Of a DNA stretch of 64,000 nt, positions 23,717 through 35,155 are shown in pieces. Numbering within the stretch: the first letter of the stretch is position 1; each line of letters opens with the position of its first letter. Below the pieces are notes generated by a model. That model ran no database searches. It saw only the letters and a program-made list of their open reading frames with translations, and was not told the origin of the DNA. The stretch is from NCBI GenBank assembly GCA_015039465.1, contig MU130040.1, positions 1-64,000 of the forward strand, read 5' to 3'. A program made the position numbers and the translations under genes. This DNA is from Phlegmacium glaucopus (taxonomy: Eukaryota > Basidiomycota > Agaricomycetes > Agaricales > Cortinariaceae).

Positions 23717-25530
23717 CTTATATTCCGCCGATGTGTCACTACTAATTTGGGCCTGTTCTATAAATAGCTCAATGTGGCGTACCTTAGTTCGCCTTTGTTC
23801 TTTTTTTGCTTGTCGTTGTACAATAAGCAGGGTATATTGTCTATGGTTTGTTACTTCGCTCGTTTTCAAAGGCATGTTGCTCATGGAAACCTGGAGTCGC
23901 CAAGGATATGGGTGTGTGCACCTTGCACTACGCAAGACTTAAAATATAAGGGAAATTATTGCGACATGGTGCTCTTGATGCTATTCAAGTCGTATAATAT
24001 AATGGTAGCGAAATAAAATGAAATATGATAGCAATATAGAAACGCAATACCCCCCCGCCCTCCGGATTGGTAACGAAATAAAATGACATATGATAATAGT
24101 AAGAACGTGGAAAGACCTTTCGATAACGCATCATTTTCCCGACTTCCGAACGATCCGGTGGTTTTACACCATACAAACAAAAGTAGATTACATTGAACCG
24201 ATCCCTCGAAATCTTTTCTTTTCCGGCCCGCAACTGTATTGACTTCGCGTTCTTTCCATTCCGCGTGTCTATCCATCAGAGTCCTCCTTACACTCGTTGT
24301 GCTATTTCTTCCTGATGAAAGACAAGGTATTCAGCACGTAACATAATTTTTGAAGAGCGGAAATGTACAAACAAGGACGTCGTAGAAGATATCCTGCGCC
24401 ATGGCACAGAGCTGAGATATAGACATATACCACTCTTCAGAGTACGTCTCCGCAGTTGTTGCTTGCCAAAATCGTTGTAGTTGATCCATTGCTTTATCAA
24501 TTACTTTGTCCCTCAGCGCATCATCGGCGTGTTGCCAGTACTCGTACAATGGTGCCCTAAAACATGTCAATAGTCGGTGATTTTAGTCATGTTTATTAAC
24601 TTATTAGGACCATTAACTCACTGATTCGTCAGTTCGGCGGAGGCGAGACGCACAGCTCCTTCTATCAGCATGTCTTCTGACATTACTGGGCGCATTGTCA
24701 TCAAGATTGCTGGAATGGATTAATCGGTGTTTAATTTTCTTTCAAGACAGTAAGAGGGGGTGAACGGGGGGAGGTGAATGGGGGAGGAAAGATGATTTGA
24801 TACCATTTTTTGGCTCCCAGATATGTTTATATACCATAGAATCCTGTGGCCGTTCGAGTTCTCGGACATCTCTCATAATCATGTCACCGTTTATGAGCCA
24901 CGGAATCTACTGCAAAAAATCATCTTGGTTAATCGAATCTGGGTCAAAAATGGATTCATTTTTTCTGAAGGAGAGTGAAAAATTTAGTGCAAACACCAAT
25001 TGTAGAAGAGATTCCGTTTACCGTAGGAAAAAGGATTGGATAAAGGTTGTCTATAACTAAGATAAACTTTTTCACGCGGTGAGTCGTGACAGGTAGTGAG
25101 AAATCACTCCACACAAGTAGAGCAGGCATCTGGAGAGGTGACTCGAAATACCAAAATTGACTAATTGGAACTTGAAAGTAAATCATTTAATCATTTCACT
25201 CGAAGGTTCATTTTTGGCAGAAAGGTGCGTGACATCGCGATACCTTGGGGCCGCCCAAAGCCTTTTCACGCGCAACTCAATTAATGGCTAAAAATGGTGG
25301 ATGCATAGGTTGCGAGCTGTGAGTGGATGTTGATGACACATGACACCACCTTACTCAGAGTCCTCAATATTATGGCCTATCCAAGGATTTTTTGGGGGGC
25401 GGAGTCGCTGTCATTGTTCGTTCGCTAAGCTCTGTTGAATACAAGGACAGCGCTAGCAAGCTATCCAAGCCTGAAGAGGGTCAACTTTATTTGCTGGAGA
25501 ACACGTGCACACATCTGAAGTATATTTCAC
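23717..25530. repeat. Direct duplication, copy 1 (~1.8 kb)
   Basis: Aligns with 26590-28400 in the same orientation. Landmarks present in both: a TGTCACTACTAATTTGG start, the CACTACGCAAGACTTA block, the minus-strand exons described at 24331, a pair of GGGGG-rich spacers, and a GCGGAGTC block at the end. Copy 1 keeps longer open stretches. Confidence 0.65.
24331..25190 (-). CDS. Small multi-exon gene of unknown family
   Basis: Minus-strand exons inferred from splice signals and from comparison with the second copy: a possible first exon around 25186-25015, one reading IPWLINGDMIMRDVREL to WEPKNG (about 24910-24803), one reading RPVMSEDMLIEGAVRLASAE (about 24712-24622), and a last exon with PLYEYWQHADDALRDKV to QLCAMAQDIFYDVLVC, stopping at 24331. 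The last two exons are also traceable in the copy at 27070-27430, with conserved positions such as YEYWR, VID and AMAKDIFYEVLVC. That supports a once-functional protein. I do not recognise the family. The first exon and start codon are uncertain. Confidence 0.45.
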
Positions 25531-26589
25531 CTGCGCTGCGGTAAGAGTTTACTTTACTTTTAACTTAGTTTCTAGCAAACTCTGTAGCGGAGGCAGTGTT
25601 AAAAAAGGTAGCATTTGATTGCCGTCAACCAAACACTGGCATGGGCGTGACATCGGCATCTGCGGACACTTGTCAAAGCTTGTCAAACACAGCAAATTTT
25701 TATATGATTTTGTCACTGATTGAATTGGACCTGCCAAAATTCTGCTGGTGTTGAGGCTGGCTATGTAGCGCCTGAATCTAGTTTTAATCCTCCGTGTCCG
25801 TCGGCTCGATGCCATACAAGGCAATGACCTCAAGCTCCTAAGTAGTATGCATGCCGGCCGCTGTCTGATAGTCCCTTACTTCTGTGGAGAGTTTTTCACA
25901 GCTTCTAGGTTGTTCGTCCACTGAGGTTTTGTGTCGGATATACAAGACGCTCCTAGCAATAAAACCACGACATTGTTGACCCGTTAGCAGAACTGGAGAA
26001 GAGAGGGTCTTGCCCTGAGCGAGATTATCGCGACGAACGTATCTGAAAACGAAATCTTCGAATCAGTTCGCGAACGCCAACTGGAGAGGAATTCCAATAG
26101 ATTCCCGGTCCTGTCTCGTGTTAATGTCCATCATGCGATGCACCGACCGTCGGCCATCCCTTGGTTTCAGAAATTATATTGCTTATGACATTATTCTTCA
26201 ACGGTCGCATTATTTACCGGTCATTTTCGGGTAATTTCCATTTTCGAGTAGTTGTTGCAGAAAATCGGAAATTCTAACCCGAAGCCGGGCTTCTGAGAAT
26301 CGGAACGGAGTTCAGTCCAAGGTTCAGATATTTTGCTGAACTGAACGCCAGGTGCGACTCAGCGTTCAGGTAAATTGTGGTTCCACTGAACGCGTTCGAA
26401 CTCATTTCGAACCAGACTTCAACTACACCTTTGTGTACACCTTAGAAGGAAATATTATGAATCTTACAACTTAGGTTCATTCGAACTTGGCCACTATCCT
26501 TCCCTCACTCACAACTTGGCCTTCATCCCTCCAAAAGAGACAAAAAGGTAAGTAAAAACACTTTTCATCATTTTTTCCCAGTTGCCAGA
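25531..26589. other. Intergenic between duplicated segments
   Basis: No gene supported. Positions 26300-26400 hold clustered GTTCAG and CTGAAC words, including CTGAACGC at 26341, its reverse complement at 26362 and CTGAACGC again at 26386. Confidence 0.4.
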
Positions 26590-28400
26590 CCCAGGTTCCG
26601 CCAATGTGTCACTACTAATTTGGTTATAACTGGCTCAAGGTGGGCGGGCGCTTATTTAATGTTACCTTTATTTCGCCTTTGGTCTTTCTCTTTGTCAACT
26701 TCACGGATTGTGGTCATTTTACAATAAGGAGTATCTCGTCAACTCGTTTTTTAAACGCATGTTGCTCACGGAAACCTGTGAAGTCGCCAAGGAAATGAGT
26801 GTATGCACTGTGCACTACGCTTGCACTACGCAAGACTTAGGATATAAGGGAAATTATTGCGACATGATGTTCTGGACACCATTTGCTTTTTCAAGTCGTC
26901 TAATCTAAGTAGTGGTAGCAAAAGAAATAAAATATAATAATAATATGAACGTGGGGACCTGCCCATTAATGAGTTACGATCTTCGCGTTTTTTCCATCCC
27001 GCGTATTCATTCATCAGAACCTCCCCTTATATCTGTCTTCCTGATGAAAGACAGGCTTTTAGTATCGGGTAACGAAATTTTTAAAGAAACGAAATTGTAC
27101 AAACAAGGACTTCATAAAAGATATCCTTCGCCATGGCGTTGAGCTGAAGTACAGATGTAGGTGCGTGCCACACCCGAGAGTTTATCACCATAATGGTGGG
27201 TCGCCAAAGTCCTTGGAGTAGCTCTTTTGTTGTATCAATGACGTCGTCTTTCATTTCACCATCGGAGCATCGCCAGTATTCGTACGGTTCCCTAAAATGT
27301 GCGATAGGCAGTGATGTTATTCATGGTTATTGTTTTATTAGGGCCGTTGACTCACTGATACGTCAGGTCAGCGGAGGCAAGACCGACAGCTACTGCTATC
27401 AACGCAACTTTCGAGCCTGGAGTTACTAGACGCGTTGTCATAAGAGATTGTTGAGATGGATTAATGGGTGTTTGATTTTCTTTCAAGACAGTAAGTGGGG
27501 GCACTGGGGGGTAAACGGGAGAGGCGAAACGATTTGATGCATTCTTGTCAGCTACCAGATAGGTTTATATACGATAAGACCCTTTTTTTTGCCCGTCTGA
27601 GTTCACTCAGAATCACATCAATATTTTTCATTTGCCGATTGTCTATGCAGGACAGAAATTCCTGCAAAGACAATCATCTTGGTGAAACGAATCGGGGTCG
27701 GGGATAAATTTATCTAATTTTGACAGAGATGTCACTCACTGAGTGACATTTCTGCTGTCCTATTTTTTCTCATATGGGAATTAAGCATACTTAGAATTTG
27801 TCACAAACGCTTTGTCCGAAAACGGCGGACAATCGAGTTTTACTTATGTGATATAAGAAAAATGATTGGACAAAAACATACGGTGACAGGCGGTGAGAAA
27901 TCAGAATCGTTCACCTTCACGCAACTAGAGCGGGCATCATGGAGAGGGTGACTCGGGGATGTTTAATTAATCTGAAATATAATCACTTTAGCGGCGATCC
28001 ATGGGGAGCAGGCTTTGTGACTTTTTTGTTTTCGGGAGAAAGCCGCGTGATAACATGAGCCTTTGGACCGCCCAAAGCGTCTTCTTCAGCCTTTTCCTGT
28101 GCAACTAACTTTATTACTTAGTGGCTAAAAGTGATGGATGTACATAGGTCAAACATACCTTGTACAACTTGCCAGCGGTGAGTTGATGTTGATGACCTAC
28201 TACTCCCAGAGTCAATGTTATGGCGCATCTAAGAAATTTTTAAAGCGGAGTCACCGTCGATCGCTCATTGTTCATTTACAAAGCTATTTTAAGGATGCTT
28301 TGTTAAATAGTGCAAAGACAACGCTAGCAACTCAGCTATCCGATCTGAAGAGGATCATCTCTCGATTTGCACGGACCACAGATGGGTGTACCGACTTCTG
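26590..28400 (-). pseudogene. Direct duplication copy 2 with decayed gene
   Basis: Second copy of the segment at 23717-25530. The minus-strand gene is broken here. The exon equivalent to the one with WLINGD (27660-27560) carries several stops. The exons with ASADLTYQ and YEYWRCSDGEMKDDVID to VLVCTI are open, but a stop truncates the last one early. Flanking noncoding landmarks are preserved. Loss of the upstream exons makes a functional product unlikely. Confidence 0.5.
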
Positions 28401-28802
28401 AACACGATTCTGGTCCCTTGCAGATGAGATTGAGTTCGACGTCGTATACTTCCTCCTCCGTGCACTTCTCCCTTCTCAGAACATCGTCCTAGAGAATGTA
28501 TGCAAGCTTTGTCAAAGCTCTGCTGTGTGCAGGTCGTGTGATACTAAAAATAGAGATTCGATCTCCGCTTGCGACAGTGATCCATAGCATGGACTTCGAC
28601 TGCCTCTGCCCTGCAGTGGCAATGGTAGACTGAACTGCGCAACTGCGGACCCTTCAGCGAATAATGAAAGCAAGCCCCGAGCGAACCCTTGCAGAATCTC
28701 AGAGTGTATTAGGAAGGTGACGTGTCTCTTCGGCTTCAAAATGACCTTTATACTCAAAAGCTAGACAACTTCAGTTTCGGAACGTAATTCTTGCTATACG
28801 CC
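28401..28802. promoter_or_regulatory. Upstream region of the FAD monooxygenase
   Basis: No other gene is seen. The stretch lies between the duplicated segment and the ATG at 28803. A CTTTATACTC sequence ~55 bases before the ATG is a weak TATA-like candidate. Confidence 0.3.
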
Positions 28803-30405
28803 ATGAAAATTATTATCGTAGGAGGAGGCATTGGTGGTCTTGCAGTCTATCACGCTTTGAGGAAACACCTCACCGACACTCCTGGAATTTCCATCAAAGT
28901 TATCGAGTCTCATGACTCTCCGACGCGTAACTCCCGTTCGATTGGAGGCGGACTTGGTATTGCTCCCAATGGACTTCGAGCTATAAACTCTTTGTCCCCT
29001 GAAGCAGTCAGCTATGTGCAGAAACACAGTTTCCCTGTGTCATCCATGACTTTCCGCAATGCGAAAGGTCACTTGCTCGGACAATTAGGCGTCGACCCGC
29101 AGCGATACAACTTTCCAATGCTAATGGCTCGCCGAGCAGCTATTTATGAAGCTCTCCTACCTGGTTTGAGACAAGAGGATGTGCGTTGGGGGTTGGAAGT
29201 CTTGGGCGTTAGGCTTCAAGATGATGGAGCTGGAGTTACCGTTGAGTATGCAGATGGTACAACGGAGGTTGCAGATTTAGTGATAGGTGCAGATGGGATG
29301 CGAAGTAAAGTGAAGGACTCGTTATTTAAAGGACAGCATCCTGCCGCTTACGAGTAAGTTTCTTTTTCTCACCTCAATTTCGCCGACAATTTAAAGCATA
29401 TGAAACATAGCGGCCTTACCGGAGTAGGAGGATTTATCGAGCTCTCAGCATTACCTGCTGATATTCAAGAGAGCTTCCGCACCTATGGAGTGACCATGAC
29501 TTTTGGAAGGAAAGGCTTTTTCGGATATTCCATGTGCTCGCCACTCCCAGACAAATTACCAGTAGCGCCCTCCGAATCTGCCACGAATTCCGTTCCCTTT
29601 ATCCAGTGGTGGTCTATCTATGAAGTTGCTACTCCTCCAAGCCGCAAGGAAGGCATCGCACCTGAAGACATCAGAGAACAGTTGCTTGCTCGACACGGGG
29701 GTTGGAAGTCGCCCTATGACTCTGACTCTGGAGGCCTATATAAGCAAATAATCGAGCTTGGATGTCGTTCACAACCTTCTACGTTTGACTCGGACGCTCC
29801 TGTCCCTGGCAGAATCGAAGATCCTAAGCTCGGCTTCGACACCAACGTTCTCGTCCTTCCTCGATATGTGACACCTCGTCTCCCTTTCTGGTCCAACGCG
29901 ACGTCTCCCGTTGCTGAAACTCCACCTTGTGGTCGGGGAAGGATCGTACTCATTGGAGATGCTGCGCATACCATGCCTCCGGACTCGGGTCAAGGGGCAT
30001 CTTGTGCATTGGAGGATGCAGTAGTTTATTCTCTCTTCTTGAAACATTTTCTATCGATTGCGGGTACATCATCGTCGGATCCCTTAGGCACCCCACTTGA
30101 GCGAGCGGCCAAGGCATACGAAGAGCTCCGTAAACCTAGGGTACACCAAATCCTCGACATGGCCAAGCGGAATGGAGACGCTAAGAAAGAAATCGGCTGG
30201 TTCTTACAGACGATTCGAGATTTGGCCTTGTCGATTATATGTAAGGTTTCGCAATGTTGTTCTAATTGAAAGTAATTATCCTCAATCTTTTTTTTCTTTA
30301 GGTAAACTCCCTCAGTCGATTAACGACAAGTTTTTCAGTTATAATGCAGAGACAGCTGTTGCATATTTTCTTGCTCGAAATGCCAACGACCATAAGGAAT
30401 CCTAG
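28803..30405 (+). CDS. FAD-dependent aromatic-ring-type monooxygenase
   Basis: Exons 28803-29353, 29411-30240 and 30302-30405 give 494 residues with matching phases (2, then 1). The fold is that of group A flavoprotein monooxygenases of the salicylate hydroxylase type, which use NAD(P)H and O2 to hydroxylate an aromatic or related substrate. Residues 7-12 form the FAD dinucleotide-binding glycine motif (GGGIGG). GADGMRSKV at 162-170 is the DG motif that binds FAD and NAD(P)H. RIVLIGDAAHTMPPDSGQG, with GD at 366-367, is the second FAD motif, followed by the ALEDA helix. The last exon is a short C-terminal extension. The substrate cannot be told. A broken relative of exons 2-3 lies at 46719-47526, near the P450 genes. 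Confidence 0.9.
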
Positions 30406-30862
30406 TTATGTCTCTGTACGTGTCACATAGTCCATTGAATGTCATCAATTTCCTCTAAATTTTCGACGCCGTCACCAGAATATTATCTGCAGAGGTCAAC
30501 TCCAAACTATGCATACTCAGACACCGAAGCTGGATGACGTGCGTTGCTCTGAATTCATTCATCCTTCCTACCATCCGCGTTACATACTTAGTCGATAGTA
30601 CATCGTCTAGGAGTAGTAATTATAATTTCTACCTCCACCGCCCCAATTGAATTTCCTGAAGTAAGAATCATTCTAAGATAAGATTGAAAGTTATTCAATC
30701 TCCTAGCACTTCCCTAGCTGGCAGGGCGATGCGAAGGCTCTCGATTTGATGGAATTTCGAACTGCACGCTGCTGCCAATTAGTTGCCGATCATGTGACCA
30801 AACGCGTTCTCGCGTCCTTAATCTTTTGCCATTACTGAAAACGGCCATTGAACATTTGAACT
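30406..30862. repeat. Upstream of BTB gene, with relic of another BTB copy
   Basis: Positions 30560-30710 match the sequence just after the BTB gene (31925-32075). The block around 30740-30760 (TGATGGAATTTCGAAC) recurs near 33035-33055 before the BTB relic. This suggests that the 3-prime flank of a deleted upstream BTB gene is left here, joined to the promoter of the surviving one. Confidence 0.5.
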
Positions 30863-31926
30863 ATGGTTAGGTGTGTCACAAACCACGGTTCTTTATACTT
30901 TGGTGACGGAAATGTCGCCCTACTTGCACCAAAATCTCTGACTCACTTTATTGCGTTCCGAGTCCATCGCACTTTAATATCCAAGATGTCTTCGGTTTTT
31001 GAAAATTTATTCACTTCACCCGAAGCCGAGACAGAGGTATATGAGGGGGTCCCCCTTGTATACTTAACAGATGATGCAGATGGGCTTGAAAGCCTCCTTC
31101 AGCTTCTTTACCATGACATGTACGTCCCCAGTTCAAACTTACAGCATTGGCACACACAGCCTTACACACCCACCTCTTCCTGCAGGGACCTACCACTCCG
31201 TCAGCTCAACCCTCACACCCTTTGCCTCCTACGGAGTCTTCTGGGACTGGCCGACAAATATGCAATGCATCAGATTCGGCAAAACCTTGTTGGACAAATT
31301 GAAGAAAGTTGGCCACTCACACTACGGCAGTGGGATCACCAAGAGTCCCGAATCAACACCATGTTGCTGATTTCGAGAGGTGACCTCGACGGTCAGCTAA
31401 AGCTACAACCATCGTGACAGTGGCATCGTCCCTCGATGACTGGTTTCCAGAACCTGCTTCAGCCATTCAACTGGCTCGGGAGTGTAATATCCCTGCGATC
31501 TTACCAGCCGCCTTCTACCACCTATCCAGGCTCTCAATCGATGATGACTGGGGAAAAACATACTTGGGTTACACTCTGGATACTGGCCGCACAGCGCAGT
31601 GGAGTTTACTAACTGCTGATGATCTTCGTTGCCTCCTCAAAGGGCAGACAAGGCTCAGGCAGGCCCCACAGGAGCTACTCAAATTTACATCCTGTCGTAC
31701 ATCAGAGTGCTTTGGGTTTTGCTCCACAGAGAAGCTAAGTAGACTCTTGACGGAGATCCAAGATAAATGCGATAGATCTTCCGACATACTCCGTGTCACC
31801 CGAGAATACATAGAGAAGAGTTATGGGGATGAGATTTGCTTTCAATGCTGTTGGGGTATTCGTCGTGACCTTGGGACATTTCGTCATAAGTTGTGGGCAG
31901 GACTCCGTGACTTCTTTTCTCTGTAG
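30863..31926 (+). CDS. BTB/POZ domain protein
   Basis: Exons 30863-31119, 31186-31379 and 31421-31926 give 318 residues with matching phases (2, then 1). The N-terminal half is a fungal BTB domain: YFGDGNVALLA, then the core motif FRVHRTLISKMSSVFENLF, then an acidic insert and a second strand-helix block (GLESLLQLLYHDM, split by intron 1). BTB domains mediate dimerisation or recruitment to cullin-3 ubiquitin ligases. The rest (LADKYAMHQIR, later LARECNIPAILPAAFYHLS) is typical of expanded agaricomycete BTB families. The C-terminus has a Cys-containing segment (TSCRTSECFGFC). Partners are unknown. The start is the first in-frame ATG. Neighbouring relics show the gene belongs to a local tandem family. 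Confidence 0.8.
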
Positions 31927-33074
31927 TGAATCTCCTTCCTACTATCTGCGTTACAAACTTAGTTAATAGTACATCATCTAAAGTTCTTCTTGTACTGATC
32001 GTAGTAATTATAGTTTCTACCTTCATCGCCCCAATTTCCTGATGTAGCAACTAGGATTGAAAGTCATTCAATCTACTAATTGGCAAGCCAGGCTTGTAGC
32101 ATTCGTCCGATACGGATGCACGCTGACGAAGGATAGACAGTCTACTGGCTCGTCGTGATCTATCAATTTGGTTAGTGGAAGGACATTTGAGTAGTACTAA
32201 TGGTCGGGCACCTCAACGTCATGGTTTAAGGGCAGAAACTGCGCGAGCTGAAGACTCCAATGTATCTTCAGCAGTTGCAACCCAAAAAGTCCTCTGCGAC
32301 AGTGGTGATACACATCGCTGATTCTTCGCTGATGAACGCCCAGTTGCAAGTTTATTGTAGACTCATGCAACAACTCATAACCCATGCTGGCTTCCATCTC
32401 ATTGTAAAATCGAAGAACATAGTAAAAACGGTCACTTCCAGGATCATGGTGGACAGACCGCAGCTTGAGGTATACTCGGCGGCTCGCGCAATAAGCTGCA
32501 AGGACCTCGACGAGTGATCCGGATGTGCCTGTCTCGTGGGAGGTATGAACAAAGGCCGAAAGTGCGACCTCATCCAGAACCGGCATATGAAATCTCCTGA
32601 AGGGCATTGATTGGTCATCAACAGCGAGGGATTCTACAAAGGATAGGTTTATCAGGATCGAAAGGAGAAAACGTGACAACTAATACCCTTCATTCAACTG
32701 TTGGTCGATAGTTAGACGTGACGCACCTCCTGTTAGAGGCTATCGCCTGTATATTCGCATATAATCCTTCGCCGTCCATTCTGGCGTGGCGTAACAACTA
32801 CTACTGTGCCGAGCAAGACCATTCGCAATGAATCAATGAATGCCAAGATCAGCATCGTACAACGTAAAGCAGGTGGTACCGTACTACCAGAAAATGCGGG
32901 ATTGAAAATCGCCGATAAGTATCAGGAGTAGGGAATTGACCTTGAAAATCCCGCTCCAATTCATTGAAACACCCCATATGCAAGTTGAGGTGTAGATGCT
33001 TCGCCCTTCCCAACATAAAGCTAAAGCCCGAGATTGATGGAAATTTCGAGCTATTCGTTTTTTCCGTCTCGTAG
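31927..33074. other. Intergenic; 3-prime repeat and an unsupported minus frame
   Basis: 31925-32075 is a direct repeat of 30560-30710. On the minus strand a frame with internal ATG at about 32607 runs to 32197 (136 codons, with FYYVLRFYNEME). It has no paralogue or recognised motif, so it is not called as a gene. Confidence 0.35.
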
Positions 33075-33225
33075 GTCAGAGTGCCTTAATTTTTGCTGCT
33101 TCAGAGGAGGTGTGGAAAGCTCTTGACGAGAGATCCAAGATGCATGTGTTAGATCCCCCAACCGCCTCACCCGAGAATCATGATCGAGAAGAAGAGTTAC
33201 GGGAATGAGATATCGAAGGCAATTA
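33075..33225 (+). pseudogene. Relic of the 3-prime part of a BTB gene
   Basis: Aligns with the last exon of the intact BTB gene (about 31703-31840), including CTCTTGACG, GATCCAAGAT, TCACCCGAGAAT and AGAAGAGTTA. Several insertions, deletions and stops destroy the frame. It ends only ~65 bases before the start codon of NDUFV1. Confidence 0.7.
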
Positions 33226-33288
33226 CGTAATAATTTTCTTCGCACGAAAAGCTCCGTGTCCAGCTCATTGGAAACAACGACGAGCACC

Positions 33289-35155
33289 ATGTTTAAAACA
33301 TCGTGCTCTTCATCCCAAACCTTGTTGAGAGTCACTACATCATCCTCTAGTGTGTTCTCGCGCCCCATTTGTATCTTTGTAAGACATTTGACAAACCACA
33401 TTTTCTGCAGGAGGTGTACGCCCTTTTCGCGCAAAGTTAAGATCAAATCGTTCCCTTGCCACGGTTGCCGACCCACCAGTCCGACGATATGGTGGGCTAA
33501 AGGATCAAGACCGTATTTTTACCAATATTTACTGCCGCCATGATCATGGTATCAAGGGTGCTCTGGTCAGTTCTGTCGTCTTGTTTATCACAGAAAAAAA
33601 GTTCGGCGGTTCTCAACAGTGTTGAATCTTTTATTTTTTTTGGCAGTCTCGAGGTGATTGGCATCGCACAAAAGATATTTTACTCAAAGGCGATTCTTGG
33701 ATTATCCAAAGTATCAAGGATTCGGGTCTTCGTGGACGTGGTGGGGCAGGTTTCCCAAGTGGTTTAAAATGGAGTTTTATGAACAAACCTGGTTGGGAGA
33801 AGGATCCTCGGTGAGTTGTTACAACACCTTAGATTTCTTTTTCTATATTCGCTTTCCTCATTTCATCACTTCTAGACCTCGTTACCTTGTTATTAATGCT
33901 GACGAAGGAGAGCCTGGTACTTGCAAGGATCGCGAAATTCTCCGAGGTGACCCACACAAGCTTATCGAGGGCTGTCTCATCGCTGGACGAGGAATGAACG
34001 CTTCAGCCGCCTATATCTACATTCGTGGCGAATTCTATCAAGAAGCTTCCCATGTTCAGCAAGCTATCAATGAGGCTTACGCCGCAGGCTTTTTGGGCAA
34101 AAACGCTTGCGGGACAGGGTACTCATTTGACGTTTACGTTCATCGAGGAGCCGGAGCCTATATTTGCGGTGAAGAAACTGCTCTTATCGAAAGTATTGAA
34201 GGAAAACAAGGGAAACCACGATTGAAACCTCCTTTCCCTGCCGATGTCGGTCTCTTCGGTTGCCCAACTACCGTAGCCAACGTGGAAACCGTCGCTGTTG
34301 CACCTACTATCTGTCGTCGCGGTGCTAGTTGGTTTGCTGGGTTTGGTCGAAAGAGGAACGAGGGAACGAAATTGTACTGTATCAGCGGCCATGTTAACAA
34401 TCCTTGCGTGGTTGAAGAAGAGATGAGTATTCCTTTGAAGGATCTTATCGAAAAACATTGTGGGGGTGTTATTGGTGGATGGAATAACTTGTTGGGCATC
34501 ATCCCTGGTGGCTCGTCAGTGCCGGTGATACCAATTGACGTTTGCGCCGAAGTCCTGTGAGTCTTATCTGTCGATGTTCTCATTAGATATCGGAACTGAT
34601 CCCTGTATAGTATGGATTACGATTCTCTTAAGGATGCTCAAAGTGGTCTTGGTACCGGCGCCGTCATTGTCATGGATAAAAGCACCGATATCGTAGCAGC
34701 CATCGCTCGTTTCGCCCAATTCTACAAACATGAATCTTGCGGCCAATGCACACCTTGCAGAGAAGGCACCACTTGGATGATGAACATGATGAATCGTTTC
34801 GTTGAGGGACGCGGGCAATTACGCGAGATCGACATGCTTCTTGAACTGACGTACGTCCTTCATTTTATGAATAGAGCTAGCTGCTTAGGCTGAATTGTCT
34901 TTTTTTCTCTCTAGGAAACAAATCGAAGGTCGTACTATCTGTGCATTGGGAGATGCCGCTGCATGGCCTATACAAGGTCTTATGCGTCACTTCCGTCCTG
35001 AAGTTGAGCGTCGTATTTCCGAGTTCCGTGCAGTTAATGGTCCTGTTGGATTTGGCGGTCATCTTGCTAGTGCAGCTGATGATAGTCTGGCTCTCCCTGA
35101 TAATTTGGGTCTTCGATTACCTGAACCGAAACCTCACGTTCAACCTAACGCTTGA
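33289..35155 (+). CDS. NDUFV1: Complex I 51 kDa flavoprotein subunit (NDUFV1/NUO51)
   Basis: Six exons (33289-33349, 33411-33565, 33647-33810, 33876-34556, 34611-34850, 34915-35155) give 513 residues with consistent phases. This is the NADH-oxidising subunit of mitochondrial respiratory complex I. It binds NADH, FMN and the N3 4Fe-4S cluster and passes electrons into the peripheral arm. The N-terminus is Ser/Arg/Thr-rich, as expected for a matrix targeting peptide, followed by [19 protein letters not shown]. The glycine-rich nucleotide site is [11 protein letters not shown] (101-111), FMN-site motifs include [19 protein letters not shown], and the cluster ligands are Cys397, Cys400, Cys403 (SCGQCTPC) and Cys443. 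The first intron (33350-33410, donor GTGTGT) was chosen because only it joins the presequence in frame. The gene appears intact. Its promoter lies in or next to a BTB relic. Confidence 0.96.

Noticed and set aside
23462..23935. 157-codon Gln/Glu-rich minus-strand frame
   Set aside because: The full frame starts at a non-ATG codon and crosses the edge of a duplicated segment. The second copy is not open, and no motif is recognised.
32197..32679. 160-codon minus-strand frame with a hydrophobic start
   Set aside because: The apparent signal-like start uses TTG. From the first ATG it is 136 codons with no paralogue, motif or splice partner.
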